64,000 nt of DNA from the NCBI GenBank assembly GCA_949316235.1, contig OX438742.1:31502853-31566852 (forward strand). Reading direction: 5' to 3'. The notes under the pieces were generated by a model, which was given only the letters and a program-made list of their open reading frames with translations, was not told where the DNA came from and searched no databases. Source of the stretch: Oegoconia quadripuncta. Lineage: Eukaryota; Arthropoda; Insecta; Lepidoptera; Autostichidae. Shown here piece by piece: positions 10,546-23,600 of this stretch; the stretch's first letter is position 1; every line of letters starts with the position of its first letter. A program made the position numbers and the translations under genes.

Positions 10546-11339
10546 ATACTACGTAACCCTAAAAAAGGACAATTGATCAAGGATATTGCAAAGGTCCAGC
10601 TCGAGTGCAAGGAAAGAAAAGACAAAAGTGGGAAATTGAATATGCACAAAAAGATACGGAATGATTTCATAATGCAAGAAATGACAAATAAAATTACTGT
10701 AACTATATTATAGTGTCTATTTTAAGATAGAAAATTTGTTAGTACTTGCATGTTCTGTTGTTGCGAAATTAAATATTTTTTCATTTCATTTTTTTTTCAT
10801 TTCATTTCATTTCATTTCAATTACTTTTACAAGTATTCGGGTTCTTCATATGATGAAACCAAAGCAATTTCGCCACTGCTCTTGAGCGCAAATATTGCCA
10901 CGAAGCGTCGTCATAGTGAGACCCTAGATTAGTAGGAAGAGTTTAAAACTAATCCTTTTTTTTCCAAACGTCCAAAAACGACAAAAATTAAAACTATACT
11001 GAGCTAAACGGTTGGTTTTGGATACGTGAAAAAATTCACGGCAGTAACATATAATAATATTTATAATGAAATTAAAAGGAAATATGTTAATGAGAAGGCC
11101 GAAGAACTTAAAATGTACTTTCCCTTGAAAATTATTTATCAAACAACAAAAAGCTCCTTTCTAAGTCCTGATTATGCATTTCTAATGACCTTGGTGTTTA
11201 TTTAAAACCAGAATAAGGCAAAAATAATATTAATTAATACGGCTGTTTTAAGTTATTTTAGTAGTAGCAGTTCCAATTTAATGCAATCGAAATAACTTTA
11301 ATTAACGACTTTAAATTTACAAAACTTATTTGACCGGAT
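10546..11339. other. Intergenic, ATTTC microsatellite
   Basis: A TTTCA-repeat microsatellite lies at about 10780-10820. No gene is seen in the rest. Confidence 0.4.
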
Positions 11340-11620
11340 TCCTGCTTGGCCGGAGGGTTCCCCTTAGGCTGGAAGCATTGGCGAAATTCAGTCTGTGGTA
11401 ACTTAAACCACCAGAGTTCGGGACATTCGACTTCTCGACCTGGAGCACTAAAATTTTAAGGAAAATACCACGTCCTCAATATTTTCATATTTTATAGTTG
11501 TCGGCCGAACCACAGCGGATCCGACTAAGAGATGTGACGGAGCAAGGATATCTACGCACGTAGCATCCTAAGCCACGGGTGGACCCATCTTCCAGGATTT
11601 TCCAAATCGCTTACTAATAA
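11340..11620 (-). mobile_element. Decayed fragment of an endonuclease-bearing LINE
   Basis: On the minus strand near 11500-11580 the frame reads (stop)DATCVDILAPSHL. This is almost the same as WDATCVDTLAPSHI in the endonuclease of the LINE at 5413-8340. Stops surround it and flanking identity is weak, so it is an old relic of the same superfamily, probably a different family. Confidence 0.45.
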
Positions 11621-14479
11621 TTGATGATACATCAGGTCATAAAAACAAAAATGACATTATACGAATTCATTCAAAGACTTGACGCTCCCAAATGTATTAA
11701 TTAAAATGTGTATTTTATTGCACCACACTGTGTTAATAGCTGTTATACGGTATTTTGCGTGCTATTTTTGATGAACATTATTGCTATCCTGACATGGAAA
11801 TAAATGGAACTTAGATAATCGTTATAGGGTCCGTGTCCAAAACGCCCGAATGAAACCGGCAGAAAGCACTATTTCAGTCACGGTAATATTTTGACAGATT
11901 GTATGTTGTTATAGCATTATAGCATAAAATTTAATAACATCGAATCTGCCTTTAGATTTTTTTAATCTAGTGGGGTTAGATTAAAGTATTAAATTTATTA
12001 AAGTAAAGTATATAAGCGCACTGAGCTCGGCGATCAGGATTTGGAATTTCAGTTTATTTTGTAGGTCATTCTGTTAGAAATTAACGGAGTGAGATAAAAT
12101 CTAAATCGTTTCAGCTGTGATTGGATTGCAAATGTACCTGAAGCCTACGTATTTCGACAATAGATGGTAAAGTATGGAAATTGTTGTACACGTAATATAA
12201 AGGCGGTGGATCAATTTGAAACGCGGTAGTGGAACAGTTTGTATGAAACGGTAAAAGAACTGTGAAGATGAGACTAAACACATTCACCCAAAAATCTGCA
12301 CAAAATAAATCATAACTTAAAAATGTTATAAAACCCCGAATATGGTTATATATAAATGAAGTCCTTTTGAATTATGCCGGAGTCTGAGACCTCGATGTGG
12401 TTCTTTGTATGTAAGTTGTAATAGGTGGTAGGTTTGCTAGGTTTAGCAAAGGTCGTCCTGTGGCTGATATGTTGATGAGTAGATTTTCTTGAACAACCTC
12501 CAACTCCGGCCTAAATCAATTGATTTATTTCATATTGTTTCTGAATCTTTTATAGGTAATTCATAACCGTACCTGGGCTTTTATAACTTTTTTATTTAGA
12601 ATTTTATGCATTAAACATTGGTATCTGTTTTTGATTTACTTTCGTCGAGACTGTAAAGAATCCTGTGGTGGATCCCGCAAGAGCTGTAGCAGTGGTTCAG
12701 GTATTTGTCTAGCTTTTACTATAAGTACTTTCGTGTGCAATAACTTAAACGATATTCTCAATTTCAATGTATTGTTTTATTTGCGTTCAGCAAACAATCA
12801 CAGCACACAGCCGTCACAATTGTAATCTTAATTTATAATTATAATTCATTGATTAAAAAGATAAAATTAGATTAATAAATTAGAACAGCACAAAAACAAC
12901 TGGCGAGGCACGGGATGAAGAGAATTTGATAGCTGACATATTGCTACGAGTATGTAAAGCATACCACATATAAAATGACGGAATCATTTGTATAATGTTA
13001 TCATGATAAATATTGGTTTTATCATGATACATTTACCCTCCCGGACTAATATGAATCAGAAAGACCTCATTTGTCCAAATCGACCGAGGTGTTTATGTGG
13101 TTTACACTCGATTGGTAAAAATGAACTTATAAGAATGCGGCGAGAGTATTGATTTATAAAAAATCAGCCTGAACCAGACTGACGCCCATAGTTACACTGC
13201 TTTACTTTGCCACTATTAGGTCACACACAACATCCTCTCACAAGGAGAGGGTTTGGGTCATATTACACCACGCCACCGACGTGGCATAACGATTGAATTG
13301 AAAGCAACCTCCGAAACCAGCACTGAAAATGTCATCAATCCAACGGCGGAACATACCAGATAATGCTTAACTTCGCTAATCGAAAATTAATGTCTGCATT
13401 GCGAATGCTTCTGTAGTTTAAAAAGTATTTGGATAAAAATATTCATTCCCGTTCGTAATTCGTATTCTCGAATTTCACGATCTGGTTGTTGTAATTACCC
13501 AAAGTGCGTTCCACACTACATTATTGGCCTTTTTACGGTCTACATAATCCAGACCCTGCGGGCTTCTTTGTTTATAAACGCTTTATTTTACGAAAGAAAA
13601 TAAACACAAAGCAAATCACTTAAAACTATGCACAAAGGCGGACTTATCCCACAGCCTGCTTGCTTTGGCAGATATCAGCATCTACGTTATTATCGACAAG
13701 ACGAATTTGTGGTATATATGACAAAAGATATGACGCATCTTCCCGATCGAAGCCAGACCCAGCGACAGCTTGGGTCTTTGTAAGTAGGTATGGTCAAGAG
13801 TAAGTCAACACATGTATTATTGTTACTCATATTTTAAATCGAAATGAAATGTAACGCTTGAGTTGCATGCTACTAAATATGTTATCCTTCCTCCTTCACG
13901 TGCCACCAATTCGTACCATAGTGTGATTCTGATCTGACTGATCGAAATAGTAGTGTCGTGAAAAATAGAATAAAAATATAATTAATTGCAGAAAAAACAA
14001 ATGTTTACAGTAATTTTTCTAAAAATGGCCGACGTTGATTTCGCCGTTCAATATTTCCATTTGTGCTTTCATTACAAATTCATTTTTTTGTGTATTGTCT
14101 GTCTGACAATAGAAATATTCTATTGAAATTTCAGTTTTTTTAAATTTGAATAGGCCGTATAATTTAATAACGCATTTAGTAGCCTAGTCAGTAACTATGT
14201 ATATTAGGTATGTCACTACTTAGATAAAACTTAATAGGTTACGTAAATATAAAATTAAAACTCGTTCTTATTTAATTTTATTGTGTGAAGTAGAATGTGC
14301 CATTAATTTAAATTACTTCATTAAATTATGCAATTAACAACTCGGATTCACAGAGCTGAAATAAGAGTATATGCTCAATGGATTTTCTTCACAGGCTAAC
14401 TTGGACAACACACAAGCGAAAGTAAAACTAAATAAAACAATTTATAATAATAAAACGAGTAATATCTTTCCACGAAGGC
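11621..14479. other. Upstream intergenic region of myosuppressin
   Basis: No coding exon is recognised. A SINE scrap lies at about 13215-13295 (CTCTCACAAGGAGAGGGTTT, then GGGTCATATTACACCACGC). A short palindrome built on TTATCATGATAAA lies at about 13000-13032. The region just before 14480 is AT-rich and may hold regulatory sequence of the next gene, but I cannot point to a site. Confidence 0.4.
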
Positions 14480-14489
14480 AGCTGTATGC

Positions 14490-14580
14490 ACTGGGCGGCC
14501 CGGAGGCGGGGTGGTAGTGGGCGCCGCCCAAGCAATATAAGGCCTGCTACGCGGCTACGCCGGCACTCGACAAGCAGCGC
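14490..14580 (+). promoter_or_regulatory. Ms: TATA promoter of myosuppressin
   Basis: A GC-rich block (GGCGGCCCGGAGGCGGGG, from about 14496) precedes a TATA box, CAATATAAGG, with TATAA at 14536-14540. A start site is expected about 30 bases downstream, near 14566-14570, within CGGCACTCGACAAG. This leaves a 5' UTR of about 55 nt before the ATG at 14624. The GC-rich patch stands out sharply from the AT-rich surroundings. The start site is inferred. Confidence 0.7.
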
Positions 14581-14623
14581 GCGCGTAGCGACCTAACACC
14601 AGGCTTACACCGAATCATAAACT

Positions 14624-14634
14624 ATGTCTGTTGG
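14624..14634 (+). CDS. Ms: Ms coding exon 1 (11 nt)
   Basis: ATG TCT GTT GG then donor GTAAGT. The two spare bases plus the first A of exon 2 make a Gly codon. It was found by frame and splice fit: it lies just downstream of a TATA promoter and gives a methionine-led signal peptide, and no in-frame ATG was found just upstream of exon 2. Confidence 0.85.
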
Positions 14635-17600
14635 GTAAGTACTTCAAAACAATTTTGGCTTCGAGCGAATTTTGCCCATTTCCCTATAATAATATTTTGT
14701 GATTTTTTATAACGTTTCTAAAATTCAACCATGTATTTGATTCAATATTCAAGTAGTTTAGCACTTTATGCTGAGAGTAATTTTATATGTCGTTCTCATA
14801 ACAAGAGTAAGAGTTTCTTCCATTAATAACATTACCCGAATTACGATTTTTATTCTAAATAATTTGAAGTGTGTATTGACACTTTTTTTGTTTCCGAATT
14901 TTTTACGTCGATTTGTTTTTCCACTTTACCTAATAGATTGTGGAAACACATTTAATTATAGCATTTAAATTCTCATCGCGTTTTGAATATAGTATACACT
15001 GACTGAAAATAGAACCAACGTCGTTTGTGTAAAGAAGCCTTCCAAAAATATATCTGTAAATAAAATATTCACTAAGTCTATCCGCTTTGCCCGCGATGCA
15101 ATTATTGAGTCAATTTATATGATATTACATGTTACGAGATACGCTTTGAAAAGATTTTCCAGCAGTTATCATAACTATGGAACATTTTATGTGCGCAAAG
15201 TTTCTGATTTCCGTCAAGGAAAAAAATGTAAACGTATGTGGTTCGACAAAACAAAGAATAAATTAATAAATAAATAATTAATATCTAGTTGCTACAGTCT
15301 TAATCGGATATGACTAAATAATTGTTTTTGGCATCAAGTACGTCTTTTTTAGAACTTTTAAGCAATACAGACAGATTCAGGCAGGACTATTCGATGTTAT
15401 CAAAAGTGTTAAATTGGTTTTCCTCTTTATTGTGTTTATAAAACTAATTTTAATTGGAAATTATAGATAGGTAATATAATTAAATTAATAATAAAATTAA
15501 AGTATTATCATTGTGTACACTGCAGCGTTTACAATCAAACAAATAAACCGTTGTTGCGTACTACACAGTATGCTCACGCTTCCTTTTACGACGACGAGAT
15601 TTGTGAATTTGGTCTTACACTCTGTTGTGAACCAACAGTCATTAGCCCGTAGTAGCCGGCAAAGTTAAAGAGTTAATATACGTTTTTAACTTTATCCAGC
15701 ACAACTATAAAAACGCTGCAATTTTCATGTTCTCATACGACATTATTTTCTCTTACTCCGTCTCGTAAATTCAAATATATGTACAAATATACTTTATTGC
15801 AACAGAAAAGAAAATCACTTACAAAAAGTGATAAGAGTAGTTTCTATCGATAATCTGTGATAGAACTATAATAAATGTGTCATTATTGAAGTTCAACTTG
15901 ATTTTAAATTGCATTAGATAATTTGTATTGGATATAATTAGGACAACAAGTTGGATGTATGTGGTACATGGATGTATGTGTTACTAACCCTAGCTTGTAA
16001 GATTATAATTGTTTACTAACACTATGGACACAGTCCGAAATAAATTATTATTGTATTGTATTGTATTGTTATGTTCGTAGATATTCGAATATATTATATT
16101 TTACTTCCAAATGTCCTATAATTACTTTATAACTTTTATATAAAGTTTTTTGCGTAGAATACCTCGGGAACTAATCGAGAAAAAAAAAATCTTTGTTTTT
16201 CCAATAAAAACGTTTGATTCGGATATTAATAAACGACTCTTTTCTACCAAGGGTACCATATAGCGCTCACACTTTACGCCTGGGGAATTACTCAATAAAG
16301 TTGTACAAAAATCCATAATAAAATTGATTAGATAACATTCTTTTAATATTAAAGAGTGACGTAATAAATTTGATGTTAAACCTGTAGTCACTTGTTCAAA
16401 GAAATTTACATTAACCCACCGAGGAGGTTGTTCACGACGCTTAATGCAATAATAAATCAAGTTCAACTCGGTGCAACCATCTACTATTGCTCTCATAAAC
16501 ACTTGGCTCATCACCATGACGCTGCCCCGTTGCCGTAAAACATACAGTGAAACATCAACGAAATTACGATCCTGTTGGAACTTTGCACAGAGACGGCGAC
16601 ACGTGTATCTAAAATCCTTATTGGAAAACCACATAAAACATTGGAAATGCCCCACAATACACCAAAATACCCTATTATGTTCATTACAGCGCGTTTGGTT
16701 TACCTTGTATATTTCAGAGTGATGTTTGTAACGCCCTTATACTTAGATGCCAAGCCAAGATAGCAGATGCAAACAACCTTATAGGTTTGATAGGCGTCGG
16801 CACGTGACTCGTGCTTCCACGCCACACATCCGCCGCCGCACCCTTGTAGTCTTTATTATTCGTTTTTATCTTTTTAACCCCCGACCGAAAAGACCAGTAT
16901 TATAAGTTTGAGGCCCATGTCTGTCTGTGGCAATATCGCGCAAAATGGCTGAACCTTATGTACGTTATTAAAAATCTAAAAGAGTTTTCATTGCGTTCAC
17001 TTTCATTACCAATGATTTCCATCAGATATAAAGGTGTTGGTAATGAGACTAAAATAACGTAATTCATTTTTGAATATAATTCTAGGCCGAAAAACATGTG
17101 TTATCTATCTGTCCGTAGTTCACAGGCGTATAGGTCTCCGCCATCTATATTATAATATAGTATATTATTATATATAATATAATATATTACAATATATATA
17201 TATATAATGTGATGAAATGTTACAGAGAAGTGTTAATTATATTACAAATCTGTAGGGAAATTATGGAAAACTAAATATAAGGTAAGGTAATTAATTAGAG
17301 GTAAGCTCAGCGTATTTAGAACTGGTGATTCAATTTATTTGTTGCGCAACCACTTTTGTGAGATATCATTGTATAGGACTTATGAATGCAGGATCTTGAG
17401 AACCTTTTGTAATCAGGTGAATATTTTGTGAGATATGAACATCTAATTAGTGAACATTCTGTTTGTCCCCTAGTTTCCTAAATATGTAACATACGTAGAT
17501 AACGTCACGATCTTTATCCCAAATGTGGTGGTCAGAGTAATCCCAAACATTAGCGCCTGTGTGTTCCAAACATTAAAATTTTACGCTTGAAACAACATCA

Positions 17601-20600
17601 AAATCCTTTCAAAATATACAGAAATCATCGCCATTAAAACGTGCAAATCAATAGATGTTTTTGGTGCAAAGTCCCATAGTCGTCTGTTAAGAAGAGACGG
17701 GTTGCTTCTAAACTTATTACGATCCGACGCCATCGAAAAATCAAGATGGTAGCAATTCATAAATACTTGCAATGCCAATTATTTTGAATCAGATACGCCT
17801 ACAGGTTTTTTTATACATATCGGCAATTCTCAGTGATCAAGAAACTTACTTTTCACTGTCATTAATTCAAGTTCTTTTTTCGTGTTCGATAATTCTATTT
17901 AGGGTGCTTACACACGAAACGGTGTGGTGCCGTAAGCCGAAACGATACGCGAACGCCTCCTCCGCGCGGAGAGGCAGACGGACCAGCATCCCTAGACGGC
18001 CACGGGCATAAGGCGATAGAGACTTGACGACTATATTTAATTTCACAATGTGGGCGCACTCGTATTTCTTTTCTGCGCCGCTGCGGACAGCTGAGCTACG
18101 CGTGCGAAGCACCTCCTGGCCGCGCTTCGGTGACGCGGTGCCTTGTGCTAACACTCGATGGATTACCAATGTCGTCGTTCAAAATATTGATCCGATGGAC
18201 CGCGCACCGCTGCGACTTGCGGAGCCCAGTACTGCTTCTTGTGTTAAAGCAAATGTAAACCCATCCAATTATATTATAACATGTAATGTTTCTTTCTTTG
18301 TTTCCTTGCGTATAAGCCGGTTCACGCAATAAACTTTTTATCTGTCTTTTCTATTAAATAATGGCAAAATTGAGTTTGTTTCTATTGCTATTTTTAGGCT
18401 TAGTTATTCAAAATTACATCTCTAATATACCTCTATAAGATAACAACTATATAAGTCGGTTCTGAATTTATGTCTAACGAAGTAAATTTTTTACCATAAC
18501 CAAAACAACAATTATCTCAGAAATACGGTCACATTTGGTAGGTATTACGGCGTGGCTCAAGAGTCAATACTGCTGTAGAATAGAAAATATTGCAGTATAG
18601 CGAGGAGAATAAAAAATATAGTTCTTTTTTATTATAATTTTATTTCACATTTTTATGTGTACTCAATCAATATCTATTGTAATTACAGGATGTTGTGTTT
18701 TCCACATTTGGTAGATTCGATATCTAGTTGGGGCAAACAATTTAAAAAAAATCTTTGAATGCACTATTACTTGTTTTTAAGGTACCTTCTTTTAAGGAGG
18801 ATTATACAGATAATAGACAGAATTTCCAAAAGGGATTTATCTAACACGAAGTAACATTCAGCGGATATAAAATTAGGGCTTACTCACCTCTACAAATCTA
18901 CAAAGTGTCGCGGAAAATAGAGTCATACATAACCTTCCGTCCTATGCATTGTCAATAAAATACGTATTGTGGAAATTGAATTGCCTATTGAGTCACGTGC
19001 CTAGGGATACCTACATAAAAATGCTCACGTTTATACGCCGAGAAAAACTCGTACGTATGGACAGAAAAAAATATTATAGTGAGATTTGCAATGAATGTGA
19101 TTCTAGAATACACACAGTGGAATTCATCTATTTTGATAATGTCAAAAAATAGTGCTGAAATAGTGCCATATAGTGCCCAAAGGAAAAATATAGGCCCTTG
19201 TAGTTAATGAGCTATTCAATATTTTAAATGAGCATTCTTTCGTTACGTGTTGCTGAAATCCTCATTCTCATACGCAGTCTGTTTTACCTTTGATTATAAT
19301 TATATCCCTCCCAAATAAAGCTGTGCATAAATAGTGCCACTGAAATATACAAGTCCCACAAATAGTTCTTCAAATACGACGAATTTATTTATGTCTTTGT
19401 GAAAACGGGCAGCGCAAACGACGGACATTTTGTCGGCCGCAATTTTTGTTCTCCGTGTGTGTTATTCATAGCACACCATACATTCGTTCATCGCAGACAA
19501 ATCTGTCCAATTTGTATTTTTTTTCCCGGCGTACAAAATGTCCGTCATCTGATACACGACACAAAGACATCTAAATAATTTCTTTTTTTTTGGAAGAACT
19601 ATTTTTAGGGATATAAATTATAATCATAGGTAGTCACTGTGTGTGACAACGAGGATTCGAGCAACACGTGACCCCAGAATGCTCATTAAAATATCGAATA
19701 ATTCTTAAACAAAAGTGGCACTATTTTTTTCTTCACTTTATTTTTTTTTGGCACTATTTCAGCAGTTTCTTGACATTGTCAATTGCGTATTCGAGCATCG
19801 CGTATGTGATTTGCAACGCTCTGTAACAAAACAAAACACTCCGTACTTATATATGAACTACGCACCTACATACACCCCACGAGGGAATTGGGTAAGGGTT
19901 GTTAATCATCCGTTATAATAAAAACATCATTATATACCCCTTTAATGGTAGTTACCTCTAAATACTAGCATCTTAAATTACTTTCACGGCTATAATACGC
20001 CGACAAGCGATAAATTGTAAAACAGCCGGGGTTTAGGAAAATTTTGTTGAATTCCCTCAACACTTTCGGTGAAACTATGAGAAAAGGTACTTACGCCTAT
20101 ATATGTATATTATAATAACCGTAGGGTCCCAAAGAACCTAAACGTGAGCTTCATGAATACGAGACCGCTCGCTCCTGTAATAATATTGATACTATTCCTT
20201 TATGTAAGACGATTTTAGCATGCTGATATTACCAGCACCAAAACGAAATATCTTTCTTTACTGGGCTTCCTAATTTATGTATTTGTAAACCTTTTAACAT
20301 GAATTAAAAAATCGACAGATACCAATGTAGGCACGTCGAAAATCACGCAAAAATCTCCGTTTCGATTCCCAATCAGTCATAGTTTTGAGACAGCAGCGCA
20401 GCGCAATTAGTTCTTAATAAATAAAACCACTTTACTGTTTTCTTTTATTTTTCATGTGGCATATAAATAATATTTTATGATTGTAGATCTGCATTTCATT
20501 GTATCTAGAAAGATTCTGATTAGAAATATTAAGAAAGATATTATGCTGTGAACTGTCTAATCAATGTGTTAAAATAAGATAATTTTACATTACCTACGTG

Positions 20601-23600
20601 ACTGAAATAAAGTTGTGAGTATGTACCTAATAAAAGAAACCACAAATATTGATTATAAAGTGAGTGTAGGTATTATTGTTTTAACTATACCGAAAGTACG
20701 CCTTCTTTAAAAGTTTACGTTGAAATTTTGGTGACATGATTAAAAATTACTTATAACATACTCCAAACTATACTCACGGAGTATGGAATCACAACCGCGA
20801 CTGTATTTAAAGCCTCCGGAATGTTTTGACACTCAACGATGCTTTTACCACCTTTCACTAAAATATATTTTCCATGTCTGGGTGTCTGATAAATTTGGAT
20901 ATCGAACATCAAGTCTTCGAAAATTATTCCAAGATTATCAATGCACATATTGTATGATGAAATTTTTTCAGTTCATCCATTTTCATTAAGTCGAACAACG
21001 TTTCTAGAAAAATCAGTTCAGATTTGTCACGGTTTCTTTATTTAATTAATTCATCATCAGCTCGTAGACATCCCTCTGCAGGGATAAAGGCCTCCCTGTA
21101 CAATGAGGGAGTATGGGCCATAGTCCGCCACGCTGGCCCAATGCGGGCTGGGTACTTCACACGCCTTTGAATTTTTATTTCTCAGGCATGCAGGCTTCCT
21201 CACTATTTCCTTCGCCATTTAAGAGCAGTCGGATAAATGCACACAATTAATTAAATTAAATTAAATTAAATTTAAAACTCATTGGTACATGACCTGCTTG
21301 GGATTCGAACCCGGACCTCCCAAATTGGGAGACCGCGGCTTAACCTCTGAGCCACCGACGCTTACGCTTATTTAATTAATTGTTATCACTTAATTATTAT
21401 AAAGGTATTCTATTCTTAATAGAAGTATAAAGTCAACGCAATATTATACGAGCCAGAATTCCTTGTTTCCACGTGCAACCTTTAGAAATACACGAATGAT
21501 TTAATTGTGATGTACTTTGTGTTTTAAACATCATTTTAAATAGAGAATAAACTATTTTCTTTCTTCGTCATTTTTAATTGAGGCCAGTCATCTTTTTAAA
21601 GGAACTGATTTGAAAAATAAATGACAAAAGAAGGACAAAGATTGTGAGCCATTTGTACGTCTAGTGTTTATCGGTTGGTATTTCTCAATTTGTTCCATAA
21701 TTTAATATTAACTGTAATATTTTTCATGTAATGTGCAACATGTCATTGCGGGTTGTACTACGTAACAAAACACCTACCCTGCATTGCGATTATTAAAGAA
21801 TCGACTTTAATTGAAGAAATTGCAGCACTATTTGTCATTATATTGGCTAAAACCTTCTGGAGTGCTTATTGTAATAAAAAAACATCAGTTTAATTTAATA
21901 ATAGTTACGAGGGGTTACGCAATTCCACTAGATAACATTCTAATGCTCTGCAAAATCACCCTGTATTCCACTCAAAAAGAATTTTTAAGGTCCCGTTAAC
22001 CTAACAGAATTTAACATTTATTGCATTCTTCGAAATGTCCATTTCCACGTCTATTTGTCTCTCAGGCTGACAGGATGAACCTACACCAAAATTTAATTAT
22101 ATTCTAAAACTTTCGGAACAAAGAATTCAACATTAACTAGACTACGAGTAGGTACCTACCTACACGCTTCGTAGAGTTTATTGTCTTTGAATTTGAAAAT
22201 ATTTTATCATTTCCCGTTGGATATGTATTTAAGTACCTACCTAGTTACTTCTAAATTTGCCAGATTTGGAGTTTTTAACTTTTGGGATAAGGGGGAACAA
22301 TAAATGTGTTTAAAATATTACCTTTACCCTGTTGTAAAGGTAACTCTGTGCGATGTCTATACATCCCAATGACACAAAAATAGTAGGAGTACATAGATAA
22401 GTCTAAAACACCCTTTATTTAAGCAACAATTCAATTTACCTGTGCGCTCACAATAAAATTACGATTCATAATGTCAACTTAGTAAGGTGAACACGTCTCG
22501 CTCTTCCCGATAAAAAAGACATCTTAACAGCCTTTTCTGCCTAAACAAGAGGAAATTACCCCATTACCACATGCTGGCAACAATTTGGTAATAAAGGTGT
22601 CCCGAAATTCAAGTTGCTACAAACTCCTTTTGACTAGCAAATTGGTCGTTACGGTAATGTAACTTCAAAATGGGAGGCAGGCAACATTGTTCTTGAGATA
22701 CTGAAATGTAATTATAGGAAGGTAAAAGTTTTAGCAGCGATATTGTATAACATTATCTCATCAGTTACCTATCGCAGTACAATTTGTTATAATTTCAACC
22801 ATGCCTTATTGTGAATAATACAAATTTACTGTATCATTAGGAAGTGCATTAAAATACAATTGGTTGCACAAACATTTATACACGCTCCCGCCGGCAATGG
22901 TAATAGACTAACATGACCGTGTATTCAGTAATTAATTACTCTTTGGGCATTGCTTTTGTAATTATATAGTTTAAAAAGACTTTATGTATGTTTGTTAGGT
23001 GTTAAAAATTCTACCAGGGGAGTTTTAAAGGTTGACTCAGAATCGAGTTGAAGAAACTCATGAAAAACACCTATTTTAATACATGCACTTGTTTTATTAG
23101 AACAGCGTAGCGTACTCATGACGTTTAAAATTTGCCGACGCAGTAAAGTACGAAGGGACAATTGGAGTCCCTTTCATGTTGTTAAACATAACCAACCTAC
23201 AGAAAAATAGCTCGTCTTATTATGTGAATGCGAGGTCATTGAACTGTGCTAGCTGCATATCATGAGTTATGCCGTAATGTATGTGATTTCTATGTTACCT
23301 CCTGTAGTCTAAAAGGCTTGACCGATTTCAAAGTGCATGGTGTCAATAGATTCGTCTTGGTCCCTGTGGTGTCAGGATACATTTTATGGTAAAAAATCCA
23401 ACATGGCGCCCGCGAAAAACAAATGTGTTTTTAGTTTTTAAAGTCATATTGTTATTTTTAATTTCTTTTTTTCTAAGGCCTTACAATGGATTTTTTTTAT
23501 ATTTTATTTCTAATACTAGACTCGATTCGTAATCACCCCTTAAAATTTGCTTAGTACTGTTTTTATCACGATATATTACACTGGTCAGCAAATTCAAGCC

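Noticed and set aside
16122..16655. 177-codon minus-strand ORF in the Ms intron
   Set aside because: No recognisable domain, many Cys/Phe/Ile residues typical of AT-rich chance frames, no promoter or splice context. Kept only as a curiosity.
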